Shown here: positions 49,525 to 57,976 of the stretch, one piece after another | How the letters are laid out: each line of letters begins with the position of its first letter | Numbering within the stretch: the stretch's first letter is position 1 | Assembly (NCBI GenBank): GCA_902362925.1 | Contig: CABIYL010000009.1 | Length of the DNA: 64,000 bases | Strand: one strand, 5' to 3' | DNA from: Pseudoflavonifractor sp902362925 | Lineage (GTDB): Bacteria > Bacillota > Clostridia > Oscillospirales > Oscillospiraceae | Program-made: the position numbers and the translations under genes | The notes under the pieces: model-generated | Databases searched by the model: none | Told to the model about the DNA's origin: nothing | Seen by the model: only the letters and a program-made list of their open reading frames with translations

Positions 49525-50337
49525 ATGGAGGATAAGCTGCGCGCCGCCTTTGACAGCGTCCATGCCGAGGCGAAGCTGAAGGAGCGCACCATGGCCTTCC
49601 TGGCCCATGCCGGAGCGGAAGCTCCTGCCTGCCGCCGTCCTGCCGGCCGCCTGCGCCGGACCGTTGCGGCTGCCGTGGCCTGTCTGCTGGTGCTGCTGGG
49701 CGCCGGTGGGTATTACACCCTGCTGGTGCCGGTGTCCGCCATCAGCGTGGATGTGAACCCCTCCCTGGAGCTGTCCCTCAACCGCCTGGACCGGGTCATC
49801 TCGGTAACGGGCTACAACCCGGAGGGCGAGGCTCTGGCCAGCTCTCTGGATTTGACCTTCCAGCCCTACACCCAGGCACTGGAGGAGATCCTGTCCAGCG
49901 AGACCGTGTCCGCCTATCTGGCAGAGGACAACGCCGTGTCCATCACCGTGGCCTGCGACAATCCGGACAAGAGCGCCCGGATGCTCTCGGCCGCCCAGGC
50001 CTGCGCCCAGGGGTGCGGGCAGGTGTACTGCCACGAGAGCGGCAGTGCGGAGCTGGAGGAGGCCCACCACGCGGGTATGTCGGTGGGCAAGTACCGGGCG
50101 TTTCTGGAGCTCCAGGCTCTGGACCCCTCCGTCACGGCGGAGGAGGTTCAGTCCATGTCCATGCGGGAGATCCGGGACAGAATCGCCGCCCTCTCCGGCG
50201 GTGAGACCGAGACCTCAACCGGTCAGGGAAGCCAATCATCATCCGGCGGTTACGGCCAGCAGTCCGGTTCCGGCGGCGGGTGGGGCCAAGGCGGCCACCA
50301 CGGCCACGGAAACAGCGGCTGGCAGGGCCATGAATGA
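49525..50337 (+). CDS. RsgI-like membrane anti-sigma factor with Gly/His-rich tail, 270 aa
   Basis: A short cytoplasmic N-terminus (1-45) binds the sigma factor by inference; one transmembrane helix at about 46-68; then SAISVDVNPSLELSLNRLDR, the RsgI-type extracellular module. In RsgI proteins of cellulolytic clostridia the Asn-Pro bond of this motif is self-cleaved; here it is N78-P79. The C-terminal part is Ser/Gly/Gln-rich and ends GGGWGQGGHHGHGNSGWQGH. Unlike classical SigI-RsgI pairs the partner here is an ECF-type sigma factor. The sensed signal is unknown; the tail suggests metal. Confidence 0.82.
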   Translation: MEDKLRAAFDSVHAEAKLKERTMAFLAHAGAEAPACRRPAGRLRRTVAAAVACLLVLLGAGGYYTLLVPVSAISVDVNPSLELSLNRLDRVISVTGYNPEGEALASSLDLTFQPYTQALEEILSSETVSAYLAEDNAVSITVACDNPDKSARMLSAAQACAQGCGQVYCHESGSAELEEAHHAGMSVGKYRAFLELQALDPSVTAEEVQSMSMREIRDRIAALSGGETETSTGQGSQSSSGGYGQQSGSGGGWGQGGHHGHGNSGWQGHE

Positions 50338-50374
50338 GCCGGAAATCATAGATACCGGAAGAGGCTGAGAAATT

Positions 50375-50938
50375 TTGAACCGTTGTTTAGACCTGTTTTT
50401 GACCTTTGCCAAAATCGGCGTATGCACCTTCGGCGGCGGCTACGCCATGCTGCCCATCCTCCAGCGTGAGGTGGTGGAAAAGCATAACTGGGCCACCGAA
50501 GACCAGCTGGCCGACTACTACGCCGTGGGCCAGTGCACCCCCGGCATCATCGCGGTGAACACCGCCACCTTTGTGGGCTACACCCAGGCCGGATACCTGG
50601 GCGGCACTGTGGCCACCCTGGGTGTGGTGTTCCCCTCCATTGTGATTATCTGCATCATCGCCGCCTTCCTCCAGAACTTTGCCGACTTGCCCGTGGTCAT
50701 CCACGCCTTTGCCGGCATCCGCGCCTGCGTGTGCGCCCTGATCTTCTCCAGCGTCATCAAACTGGCCAAGAAGTCGGTGGTCAACTGGTGGTCGGCCATT
50801 ATCTTCCTGGTGGTGCTGGTGCTGTCCGCCTTTGTGGGGCTGTCCCCGGTGCTGCTGGTCATCCTGGCCGGCGTGTGCGGCCTGGCCATCAGCTCCTGCA
50901 TCCGCTACCTGAACCGTGGAAAGGAGGGGGCGAAATGA
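50375..50938 (+). CDS. Chromate transporter family, first half (ChrA N-type), 187 aa
   Basis: A six-helix membrane protein with the CHR signature FLTFAKIGVCTFGGGYAML and AVGQCTPGIIAVNTATFVGY. Short-chain CHR proteins work as pairs; the partner is the next gene, whose ATG overlaps this stop codon. Chromate efflux is the name-giving activity, but many pairs have unknown anion substrates. The start is a TTG at 50375 after AGAGGCTGAG; no better start is visible. Confidence 0.9.
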   Translation: MNRCLDLFLTFAKIGVCTFGGGYAMLPILQREVVEKHNWATEDQLADYYAVGQCTPGIIAVNTATFVGYTQAGYLGGTVATLGVVFPSIVIICIIAAFLQNFADLPVVIHAFAGIRACVCALIFSSVIKLAKKSVVNWWSAIIFLVVLVLSAFVGLSPVLLVILAGVCGLAISSCIRYLNRGKEGAK

Positions 50939-51531
50939 TCTTCCTCCGCCTGTTCTACGAGTTCTTTAAAGTGGGTCTCTTCTCGGTGGGCGGCGGCCTG
51001 GCCACCCTGCCCTTCCTGCGGCACCTGGGCGAGGTGACCGGCTGGTTCTCTGCCGCCGATCTGGCCAACATGGTGGCTGTATCCGAGTCCACCCCCGGCG
51101 CCATGGGCATCAACATGGCCACCTATGTGGGCTTCACCGTGGGCGGCCAGTCCGGCCTGCCCGGTGGGAACATCGTGGGTGCGGTCATCGCCACACTGGG
51201 CCTGGTGGCTCCCTCCATCCTGGTGATCCTCATCATCGCCAAGTTCCTGCAGAAATTCCGCCAAAGCAGAGTGGTGGACGGGGTGTTCTCCGGCCTGCGG
51301 CCTGCCTCTACCGGCCTTATCGCCGCCGCCGGATTGTCGGTGGCCCAGATCGCCCTGCTCACCGGCGCGGCCTGGACCGGCTGGAACTCCCTCACCGCCA
51401 TCATCAACTGGAAGGGTGTCATCCTGGCCGCAGCCGTCTTTGTCTGCATGCAGGTGAAGGCCCTGAAGAAGCTCCACCCCATTGTGTACATCGCCGCCGC
51501 CGCTGTCATCGGCGTGGTGTTCCAGTTCTGA
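50935..51531 (+). CDS. Chromate transporter family, second half (ChrA C-type), 198 aa
   Basis: The partner of the preceding gene, overlapping it by four bases. It carries the matching signature LFYEFFKVGLFSVGGGLATL and AVSESTPGAMGINMATYVGF, in inverted membrane orientation in known pairs. The ATG at 50935 follows AAGGAGGGGGCGAA. A strong terminator follows. Confidence 0.9.
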   Translation: MIFLRLFYEFFKVGLFSVGGGLATLPFLRHLGEVTGWFSAADLANMVAVSESTPGAMGINMATYVGFTVGGQSGLPGGNIVGAVIATLGLVAPSILVILIIAKFLQKFRQSRVVDGVFSGLRPASTGLIAAAGLSVAQIALLTGAAWTGWNSLTAIINWKGVILAAAVFVCMQVKALKKLHPIVYIAAAAVIGVVFQF

Positions 51532-51549
51532 AACCGTTCCGAGCATAAC

Positions 51550-51585
51550 AATGCGGCCCCCTTCCGATTGGAAGGGGGCCGCATT
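51550..51585. terminator. Bidirectional terminator between chromate transporter and pyrB genes
   Basis: AATGCGGCCCCCTTCC-GATT-GGAAGGGGGCCGCATT, a 16-bp perfect stem between convergent genes. Confidence 0.92.
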
Positions 51586-51596
51586 TCTGTTTTCTC

Positions 51597-52655
51597 TTAT
51601 ACCAGCTGGGCGTCGCAGAACGCGCAGCAGTCCACGCCGCCGTTCTTCTTCACCAGCGGGGGCAGGTAGTGGTCGGTCTGGGTGATGCAGTTGGGGTTGT
51701 GGCACACGGGCTGGGTGCCAATCTCCACCGCGCCGGGGCTCATGCGGGGCTGGTTGGCCAGCTCAATGAGGAGGGACATACGGGCAAACATGCCGTACCG
51801 GGCCTGCTCGAAGTACACCGCACGAGGGTCGTCGTCCACGTCGATGGCGATCTCGTCCACGCGGGGCAGGGGGTGCATGACCAGCAGGTCCTTGCGGGCA
51901 CGCTCCAGCTTGCTGCGGGTGAGGACGTAGATGCCCTTGTTGCGCTCATACTCCAGGGGGTCCACAAAGCGCTCACGCTGGATACGGGTCATATAGAGCA
52001 CATCCAGCTGGGGCATGACGGTCTCCAGACCGGTGACCTCCACGAACCACATGCCGTTCTCCCGCATGAAGGCCCGCATATACTCGGGCACTGCCAGCTC
52101 ACGAGGGGAGATGAGGTAGAACTTGATGTCCTTGAACTTGGCCATGGCCTTGATGAGGGAGTGGACGGTACGGCCGTTCTTCAGGTCGCCGCACAGGCCC
52201 ACCGACAGGCCGTCCACGCCGCCGTGGAGCCGGGTAATGGTGGTCAGGTCGGCCATGGTCTGGGTGGGGTGCATATGGCCGCCGTCGCCGGCGTTGATCA
52301 CCGGCACATCAGAGTACAGGGAGGCCGCCTTGGCCGCGCCCTCTCGGGGATTCCGCATTACTACCACGTCGGCGTAACCGGAGACCATCTTGATGGTGTC
52401 CTTCAGAGTCTCGCCCTTGGCGGTAGAGGTGGACTTGGGATCGGCAAAGCCGAACACCGAGCCGCCCACCCGGAGCATAGCCGTCTGGAAAGAGAAATTG
52501 GTCCGGGTGGAGGGCTCATAAAAGAGGCTCGCCATCACCTTTCCCTTACAGGCGTCCATATAATCGGCAGGGTGGTCGATAATGTCACTGCACCGCTTAT
52601 ACAGTGCGTCCCACTCCGCCCGAGGCAAATCACCAAAATCAATCAGATGCCGCAT
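51597..52655 (-). CDS. pyrB: Aspartate carbamoyltransferase with fused PyrI-like zinc module, 352 aa
   Basis: Commits carbamoyl phosphate and aspartate to pyrimidine synthesis. The catalytic chain is complete: SLFYEPSTRTNFSFQTAMLR, GDGGHMHPTQTMADL, VLYMTRIQRERF and VMHPLPRVDEI. The last 45 residues hold CHNPNCI and CCAFC, matching the C-x4-C and C-x2-C zinc ligands of the PyrI regulatory chain, but the PyrI allosteric nucleotide-binding domain is absent. The ATG at 52655 is well spaced from GGGGGAAG; one two codons upstream is possible. No other pyr gene is adjacent. Confidence 0.93.
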   Translation of the reverse strand: MRHLIDFGDLPRAEWDALYKRCSDIIDHPADYMDACKGKVMASLFYEPSTRTNFSFQTAMLRVGGSVFGFADPKSTSTAKGETLKDTIKMVSGYADVVVMRNPREGAAKAASLYSDVPVINAGDGGHMHPTQTMADLTTITRLHGGVDGLSVGLCGDLKNGRTVHSLIKAMAKFKDIKFYLISPRELAVPEYMRAFMRENGMWFVEVTGLETVMPQLDVLYMTRIQRERFVDPLEYERNKGIYVLTRSKLERARKDLLVMHPLPRVDEIAIDVDDDPRAVYFEQARYGMFARMSLLIELANQPRMSPGAVEIGTQPVCHNPNCITQTDHYLPPLVKKNGGVDCCAFCDAQLV

Positions 52656-52870
52656 GCCCATCTTCCCCCATTTTATTTTTCGGATTATAATATCATATTT
52701 TCCTTCTCTGGGCAAGGAGTGTTTTCACAAATTTCTGCGCTTTTTCTTCTCTTTCTCTGCCGAACTCCACCGACCGCCCGGACGGCCCATTTTTTGTCAG
52801 AAAGTGCCCGCATGTTTTGTGCCATTTTGCCCAATGATAAAGGCAATTCCCTTTTCTCGGAGGTGCGGAC

Positions 52871-53428
52871 ATGGCGGTGTGGTTCTGGTACTTTATGCTG
52901 TACAGCTTTGTGGGCTTTGTTTTGGAGGTGCTCTTCGCCCGGGCCACAGGCAACCCAAAACGGGACCGGAAGTGCCATCTCTTCCTGCCGCTCTGTCCGG
53001 TGTACGGCCTGGGTGCGGTGCTCATCCTGCTGCTGCCCCCAGCTATCCTGTCCAATCCCCTGCTGCTGTTTTTCTGCGGCTCCCTGGCCGCCACCGCCGC
53101 CGAGTACGCCATGGCGGTGGTATACCACTACGCCGCCGGGGTGGACTTCTGGGATTACAGCCATCTGCCCCTCCAGCTGGGCGGCCGGGTGTGCCTGCTC
53201 TTCTCGGGGCTGTGGGGCCTGCTGGCCCTGGGGCTTATGGGACTCATCCAGCCCTGGGCGTCGGTGCTCCTCCCCGCCATCCCCGCCTGGGTCACCCTCC
53301 CCGCCGCTGTCCTGGTGGCCGCTGACGCCGTTCTCACCTTTTATGTCCTGCGGCGGGAGCGGAGCACCGACGCCCTCCGCTGGTACCTCCGTGTGGGCCA
53401 CGGCCAGAAGCGGAAACAGGCCTCCTGA
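52871..53428 (+). CDS. CmpB-type putative ABC transporter permease (PF06541), 185 aa
   Basis: A five-helix membrane protein starting MAVWFWYFMLYSFVGFVLEV, with RKCHLFLPLCPVYGLGAVLI and VDFWDYSHLPLQLGGRVCLL, the hallmarks of this Firmicutes family. Despite the family title no ATPase is adjacent, and function is not established. GGAGG lies nine bases before the ATG. The 215 bp upstream (52656-52870) show nothing else recognisable. Confidence 0.85.
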   Translation: MAVWFWYFMLYSFVGFVLEVLFARATGNPKRDRKCHLFLPLCPVYGLGAVLILLLPPAILSNPLLLFFCGSLAATAAEYAMAVVYHYAAGVDFWDYSHLPLQLGGRVCLLFSGLWGLLALGLMGLIQPWASVLLPAIPAWVTLPAAVLVAADAVLTFYVLRRERSTDALRWYLRVGHGQKRKQAS

Positions 53429-53434
53429 CAAAAA

Positions 53435-53463
53435 ACGCCCCCGCCGTTTACCGGCGGGGGCGT
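53435..53463. terminator. Bidirectional terminator
   Basis: ACGCCCCCGCCG and CGGCGGGGGCGT form a 12-bp stem between the CmpB-type gene and the convergent 58-aa gene; A/T runs flank it. Confidence 0.88.
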
Positions 53464-53484
53464 GGAAGCTCATGTGAAGCGCGG

Positions 53485-53661
53485 TTATTTGGGCTTGGAT
53501 ATCTTTTCAATGATGACGGCCAGCAGGGCGATGATACCCATGCCTATGGCGGCGTTCAGGGCTACCAGCACCTCCAGCATGCTCGTTCCTGTAAACGCAA
53601 CGGCGGCCAGCAAGAGAGCCACTCCCAGGCTTCCGATAGACACTGCTTTCCAGATACCCAT
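53485..53661 (-). CDS. Small two-helix membrane protein, 58 aa
   Basis: The ATG at 53661 follows AAAGGGGGAGGCGCT, a very strong site. Two hydrophobic helices (AVSIGSLGVALLLAAVAFTG and LVALNAAIGMGIIALLAVII) are followed by a basic end (EKISKPK). It lies about 44 bases after the anti-sigma-like gene on the same strand and may be co-transcribed. Function unknown. Confidence 0.7.
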   Translation of the reverse strand: MGIWKAVSIGSLGVALLLAAVAFTGTSMLEVLVALNAAIGMGIIALLAVIIEKISKPK

Positions 53662-53704
53662 AGCGCCTCCCCCTTTCATTTGTTCTATGTGAATATCGTA
53701 TGGC

Positions 53705-55468
53705 TCAGCTCTCTGCGCCTGCGGTGATGGAGTCCACCATCTGCTTGGCCTCCTCCAGCGTAAAGCTGCCGCTGATGGAACCCTCAATGTTGCCGCTCTT
53801 CCAGGCCACGGTACGCCAGTCCCCGTTGGTCATGATGTAGTAGGTGACGCCGTTGTGGAGGTACTCGGTCACCGGCTGGTCGTCCTTCATGTAGACCGTG
53901 GTGCGGCCGTCGTCCCCGTTCTCAAGCAGGCTGAGGCAGATCATGAGGTATTCCTCATCCCGTACATAGACGGTATCAAACTCCACGCTGCTGAACAGCT
54001 CGACTGCTTCGGACTCCTCCAGCACAAAGCCCTCCGGCACCCAGGACGGAGCCAGGCCCACGTCCAGGCCGTAATCCTCCAGGGCTTCGGCCATGCTGTC
54101 GTAGTACTGATAGTCCGGCTCCACAACCTGGCCGCTGGGCTCTTCTTCGGGGCGCTCCGGCGACCAGCGGGGGATGGAATCCACCATCCGCTTGATCTCG
54201 GCCAGGGTCAGGTCTCCGCTGATGTAGCCCGAGACATGTCCCTTCTGCCAGGCGGCTACATGCCCGCTGCCGCAGGTGTAGAGCTTGAATTCCACGCCGT
54301 TGTGGACGTAGCATACCGGCTCGCCCGTAATTCCTTCAAAGACAGGGGCCGCGATGGCGTCGGCATCATCCCACCACTCCAGGTGGACTGTGAGATACTC
54401 CTCCGTATCGCTGTTGTCATAGACCGCATGGACCGTGGTGACCCGGCTGTCGTAGCCGCTGTTGCCGGCGCTGATGTCGCACTTCTCAAAGCCGGAAGGC
54501 CGCCAGGTGGGCGCCATACGGGCGTCCAGATTGTGGGCCGTCAGCATGGACTGGATGCTGTTGCCCAGGGGCACATAGTCGGCACTGGGGGCCAGATACA
54601 CCCGCTCGCCCTCCGGCCGGGTGACGGATCGGATCAGCGCTTTGGCCGTCTCTTCGGTCAGGTCGCCCCATAGCTCAACCGTGAAGTCCTCACGGTTCCA
54701 CAGGACGCTGACCGTGCCGTCCTCCATGTCCATAATATAGTAGGACGTGCCGTCACAGACATACTGCTCCGTGTCCCGTTCCCCTGCCGCAGCAAGGGAG
54801 ACAGATGCGCTCTCCAGGTCATAGCGGACAATCTCCATGGAGTATCCCTTGCCTGTGCTGTCCTCCCAGTCCGCTGTAATCAGAGTGGACTGCATCTCCT
54901 GGGACACCTGTGCGCTCTCAGTCAGGACGCCGAAGCCCTCCGCCTTCCCGGGAACCCAGTTGAGCGCCACGGGGGCCGTGATGCTGTTGGCGTCCAGCGC
55001 GGCATGAAGGCTGGCATAGGTTCCGGTCACCGCCGCATCGCTCACCGCTGCGGTCCCGGGGAACCAGAACTCCTCCCGGCCCCACTTGGCAAAGAAGCCC
55101 AGCACGTCAATACCGGCGGCCTGGCAGACCAGCAGGCAGCTGGCCGCCGTCACAGCCGCCACAGCGGCGATACGTGCGGCAAGACGGCGTTTCCGGGGTC
55201 TGTGTCCCCCAGGGAGCACCTTTAATTCGGGCTGCTCCTGCCCGGCGTCACTGTCTCCCCGGATCAAATCCCTGTGTTTCTCACGGAAGGTTTTCAGCGT
55301 CTTCTCCGTGTCAAACTCGGATGCCTCCGGCTCCAGGTCCTCCATGGCAGCCAGGCAGCGATCCACAATCGCGGGGTCAAATTCTTCCTCCTCCATCTGA
55401 TCCAGATAGTCGGAGAGAGCCTCAATCCGCTCTTCCGGCTCCATGTCATTCCACCGATGTTCAGGCAT
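53705..55468 (-). CDS. Membrane anti-sigma-like protein with three DUF4367-type domains, 587 aa
   Basis: Residues 1-90 are an acidic cytoplasmic domain able to bind a sigma factor; a membrane helix lies near 97-118 (LAARIAAVAAVTAASCLLVC). The outer part has three repeats, each ending in a box such as GNIEGSISGSFTLEEAKQMV, GHVSGYISGDLTLAEIKRMV or FTVELWGDLTEETAKALIRS, with a YIM/LYT strand before it, as in DUF4367 (PepSY-related). It follows an ECF sigma gene, so an anti-sigma role is inferred. AAGGAGGAGGTG lies just before the ATG, immediately after a hairpin. Confidence 0.82.
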   Translation of the reverse strand: MPEHRWNDMEPEERIEALSDYLDQMEEEEFDPAIVDRCLAAMEDLEPEASEFDTEKTLKTFREKHRDLIRGDSDAGQEQPELKVLPGGHRPRKRRLAARIAAVAAVTAASCLLVCQAAGIDVLGFFAKWGREEFWFPGTAAVSDAAVTGTYASLHAALDANSITAPVALNWVPGKAEGFGVLTESAQVSQEMQSTLITADWEDSTGKGYSMEIVRYDLESASVSLAAAGERDTEQYVCDGTSYYIMDMEDGTVSVLWNREDFTVELWGDLTEETAKALIRSVTRPEGERVYLAPSADYVPLGNSIQSMLTAHNLDARMAPTWRPSGFEKCDISAGNSGYDSRVTTVHAVYDNSDTEEYLTVHLEWWDDADAIAAPVFEGITGEPVCYVHNGVEFKLYTCGSGHVAAWQKGHVSGYISGDLTLAEIKRMVDSIPRWSPERPEEEPSGQVVEPDYQYYDSMAEALEDYGLDVGLAPSWVPEGFVLEESEAVELFSSVEFDTVYVRDEEYLMICLSLLENGDDGRTTVYMKDDQPVTEYLHNGVTYYIMTNGDWRTVAWKSGNIEGSISGSFTLEEAKQMVDSITAGAES

Positions 55469-55485
55469 CCTTGTTCACCTCCTCC

Positions 55486-55529
55486 TTATCGTCCGTAAAA
55501 CGGACGATAAAAGCGCCATATGGCGCTTT
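55486..55529. repeat. Two abutting perfect palindromes between ECF sigma and anti-sigma genes
   Basis: TTATCGTCCGT-AAA-ACGGACGATAA (55486-55510) and AAAGCGCCATATGGCGCTTT (55510-55529) touch each other. On the minus strand, the direction of transcription, the second palindrome comes first and ends in TTTT like an intrinsic terminator; the first then ends directly before the anti-sigma ribosome site. They could set the sigma to anti-sigma ratio. Confidence 0.8.
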
Positions 55530-55557
55530 CCGCGCCCCTTTCATAAGGAATATCGCA

Positions 55558-56073
55558 TCACCGCGGCGTTTCGTTACAGGGGATCGGAATTTTTTTATTT
55601 TTTTCCATCAGCTCCCGGCACCGTCCTCTAGCCCTGAAAAGCCTGGTGCGGGAATTAAGCTCCGAGATATCCAGCTTCCGGGCGATCTCCTCGTGGCTCA
55701 GCTCCTCCTCGTAGTAAAGGAGCAGAATCTGACGCTCCCGGGGTGTCAGTCCCTCGGGCAGGCAGTCCGCCAGGGCTTCCTCCTCCCGCTCGGGGGCAGC
55801 CAGGTCAAAGTCCTGCTCCATGGGCACCTCCACCCGGTTCCTGGCCGACCGCAGCTCGGTGAGAATCAGGTGCTGGAGGGTCTTCCACAGCCAGCCCGAC
55901 GGATTGGGATGCTCGGCCACCTGATCCTGCTTCCGCAGAAGCATCACAAAGGCGTCCTCCACCAGCTCCTCGGCGATCTCCATCCGACGCAGCTGGGCAT
56001 AGGCGTACCGCACCATTTTGGAGGCGTTGAGCCGGTAGAGGTCGGTAAACCACTGGTCCATATTCTGTTGCAC
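55558..56073 (-). CDS. ECF-type RNA polymerase sigma factor, 171 aa
   Basis: Region 2 (FTDLYRLNASKMVRYAYAQL, AEELVEDAFVMLLRK, PSGWLWKTLQHLILTELRSA) and region 4 (LTPRERQILLLYYEEELSHE, EIARKLDISELNSRTRLFRA) are complete. It heads a two- or three-gene operon with the DUF4367 protein and perhaps the 58-aa membrane peptide. It is unrelated in sequence detail to the other ECF factor of this window at 49050. Confidence 0.9.
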   Translation of the reverse strand: MQQNMDQWFTDLYRLNASKMVRYAYAQLRRMEIAEELVEDAFVMLLRKQDQVAEHPNPSGWLWKTLQHLILTELRSARNRVEVPMEQDFDLAAPEREEEALADCLPEGLTPRERQILLLYYEEELSHEEIARKLDISELNSRTRLFRARGRCRELMEKNKKIPIPCNETPR

Positions 56074-56240
56074 CGGTCTCCGCGCCCCCTTTCCCCACTG
56101 CGCAAAATATACCTATGTTATCATAGCAAATTTTTCTATCTGATGCAAGCCGCCCTCCCCTCTAAAAGTCCCTCAAACGGTACGAAAAACGGCGGGCTCC
56201 GCAAAACAGAGCCCGCCGCAACGGCAATTTGGTTTCTCTC

Positions 56241-57902
56241 TTACTCCAGCACAGCGCCACGGGCCGCGCTGGTCACCAGCTTGGCGTACCGGGCCAGATA
56301 GCCGGTCTTGACCTTGGGCTCGGGGCACACCCACTTGGCCTTGCGCTGGACCAGAGTGGCCTCGTCCACCAGCAGGTCGATCTTGCAGTTGGTGATGTCG
56401 ATGGCGATCATGTCGCCCTCCTCCACGAAGGCGATGGGGCCGCCCTGAGCCGCCTCGGGGCAGACATGGCCGATGGAAGCACCCCGGGTGGCGCCGGAGA
56501 AACGGCCGTCGGTGATGAGGGCCACCTCCTTGTCCAGGCCCATACCGGCGATGGCGCTGGTGGGGTTGAGCATCTCCCGCATGCCGGGGCCGCCCTTGGG
56601 GCCCTCGTAGCGGATGACCACCACGTCGCCGGAGACAATTTTACCCTGATAAATGGCCTGGATGGCGTCCTCCTCGCTGTCAAAGACACGGGCGGGACCG
56701 GTGTGGACCATCATCTCCTCGGCCACGGCAGACTGCTTGACCACGCAGCCCTCGGGGGCCAGGCTGCCCTTGAGGACGGCAATGCCGCCGTAGGGGGAGT
56801 AGGGGTTGTCGATGGGCCGGATGAGCTCCGGGTCCAGATTCTCCACGCCCTCCAGATTCTCAGCCACCGTCTTGCCGGTGACGGTCATGACAGAGGTGTC
56901 CAGCAGGTCTTTCTTGGTCAGCTCCTTCATGACGGCGTACACGCCGCCGGCCCGGTCCAGGTCCTCGATGTAGGTGTCACCCGCAGGGGCAAGGTGGCAC
57001 AGGTTGGGGGTCTTGCGGGAGATCTGGTTGGCGTACTCCAGGTCCAGCTCAATGCCGCACTCGTGGGCGATGGCGGGCAGGTGGAGCATGGAGTTGGTGG
57101 AGCAGCCCAGAGCCATGTCCAGGGTCTCGGCGTTGTGGAAGGCGGCCTCGGTCATGATATCCCGGGGACGGATGTCCTGCTTGACCAGCTCCATGATCTG
57201 CATGCCGGTGTGCTTGGCCAGCCGCAGACGGGCGGACATGACGGCAGGGATGGTGCCGTTGCCCCGCAGGGCCATGCCGATGCCCTCGGTGAGGCAGTTC
57301 ATGGAGTTTGCGGTATACATGCCGGAGCAGGAGCCGCAGGTGGGGCAGGCGTTGTTCTCATAGTCCTCCACGCCGGCCTCGTCCAGCTTGCCCGCCTTGT
57401 AGGCGCCCACGGCCTCAAACATGTGGCTCAGGCAGGAGCGGCGGCCGTCCTGGAGACGTCCGGCCAGCATGGGACCGCCGGAGCAGAAGATGGTGGGGAT
57501 GTTCAGACGGGCGGCGGCCATCAGCAGACCGGGCACGTTCTTGTCGCAGTTGGGCACCATGACCAGACCGTCGAACTGGTGGGCCAGGGCCATGGCCTCG
57601 GTGGAGTCGGCGATGAGGTCACGGGTCACCAGGGAGTACTTCATGCCGATGTGGCCCATGGCGATGCCGTCGCACACGGCGATGGCCGGGAACACGATGG
57701 GGGTTCCCCCCGCCAGGCGCACGCCCGCTTTCACCGCCTCCACAATCTTGTCCAGATTCATGTGGCCGGGGACGATCTCGTTCTGGGAGGAGACGATGCC
57801 GATGAGGGGGCGGTCCAACTCCTCCTTGGTGTATCCCAGCGCGTAGAACAGGGAGCGGTTGGGGGCGCGCTCCACGCCTTTGGTTACGTTATCGCTTCTC
57901 AT
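56241..57902 (-). CDS. ilvD: Dihydroxy-acid dehydratase, 553 aa
   Basis: Third common step of branched-chain amino acid synthesis; a 2Fe-2S or 4Fe-4S enzyme. Signatures: IGIVSSQNEIVPGHMNLDKI, MVPNCDKNVPGLLMAAARLN (first cluster Cys), NACPTCGSCSGMYTANSMN (the other Cys) and the late ITDGRFSGATRGASIGHVCPE. The ATG at 57902 follows AAGGAGGACCTTGCC; upstream codons to 57953 run through the promoter. No other ilv gene is nearby. It is divergent from a FadR-type regulator, which probably controls it. Confidence 0.97.
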   Translation of the reverse strand: MRSDNVTKGVERAPNRSLFYALGYTKEELDRPLIGIVSSQNEIVPGHMNLDKIVEAVKAGVRLAGGTPIVFPAIAVCDGIAMGHIGMKYSLVTRDLIADSTEAMALAHQFDGLVMVPNCDKNVPGLLMAAARLNIPTIFCSGGPMLAGRLQDGRRSCLSHMFEAVGAYKAGKLDEAGVEDYENNACPTCGSCSGMYTANSMNCLTEGIGMALRGNGTIPAVMSARLRLAKHTGMQIMELVKQDIRPRDIMTEAAFHNAETLDMALGCSTNSMLHLPAIAHECGIELDLEYANQISRKTPNLCHLAPAGDTYIEDLDRAGGVYAVMKELTKKDLLDTSVMTVTGKTVAENLEGVENLDPELIRPIDNPYSPYGGIAVLKGSLAPEGCVVKQSAVAEEMMVHTGPARVFDSEEDAIQAIYQGKIVSGDVVVIRYEGPKGGPGMREMLNPTSAIAGMGLDKEVALITDGRFSGATRGASIGHVCPEAAQGGPIAFVEEGDMIAIDITNCKIDLLVDEATLVQRKAKWVCPEPKVKTGYLARYAKLVTSAARGAVLE

Positions 57903-57947
57903 GGCAAGGTCCTCCTTATCAAATCCGTCATCGTTGTATGATGACGC

Positions 57948-57976
57948 TTGCATTGTATGACTACATATTATATGAT
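57948..57976 (+). promoter_or_regulatory. Promoter of the GntR-family gene
   Basis: TTGCAT (57948-57953) and TATGAT (57971-57976) with a 17-base spacer that contains the FadR-type operator, which suggests autoregulation. Confidence 0.65.
57953..57963. promoter_or_regulatory. FadR/GntR-type operator
   Basis: TTGTATGACTA fits the TNGTNNNACNA consensus of FadR-family regulators exactly. A second copy of TTGTATGA starts at 57934, 19 bases away. Both lie between ilvD and the divergent regulator gene. Confidence 0.7.
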
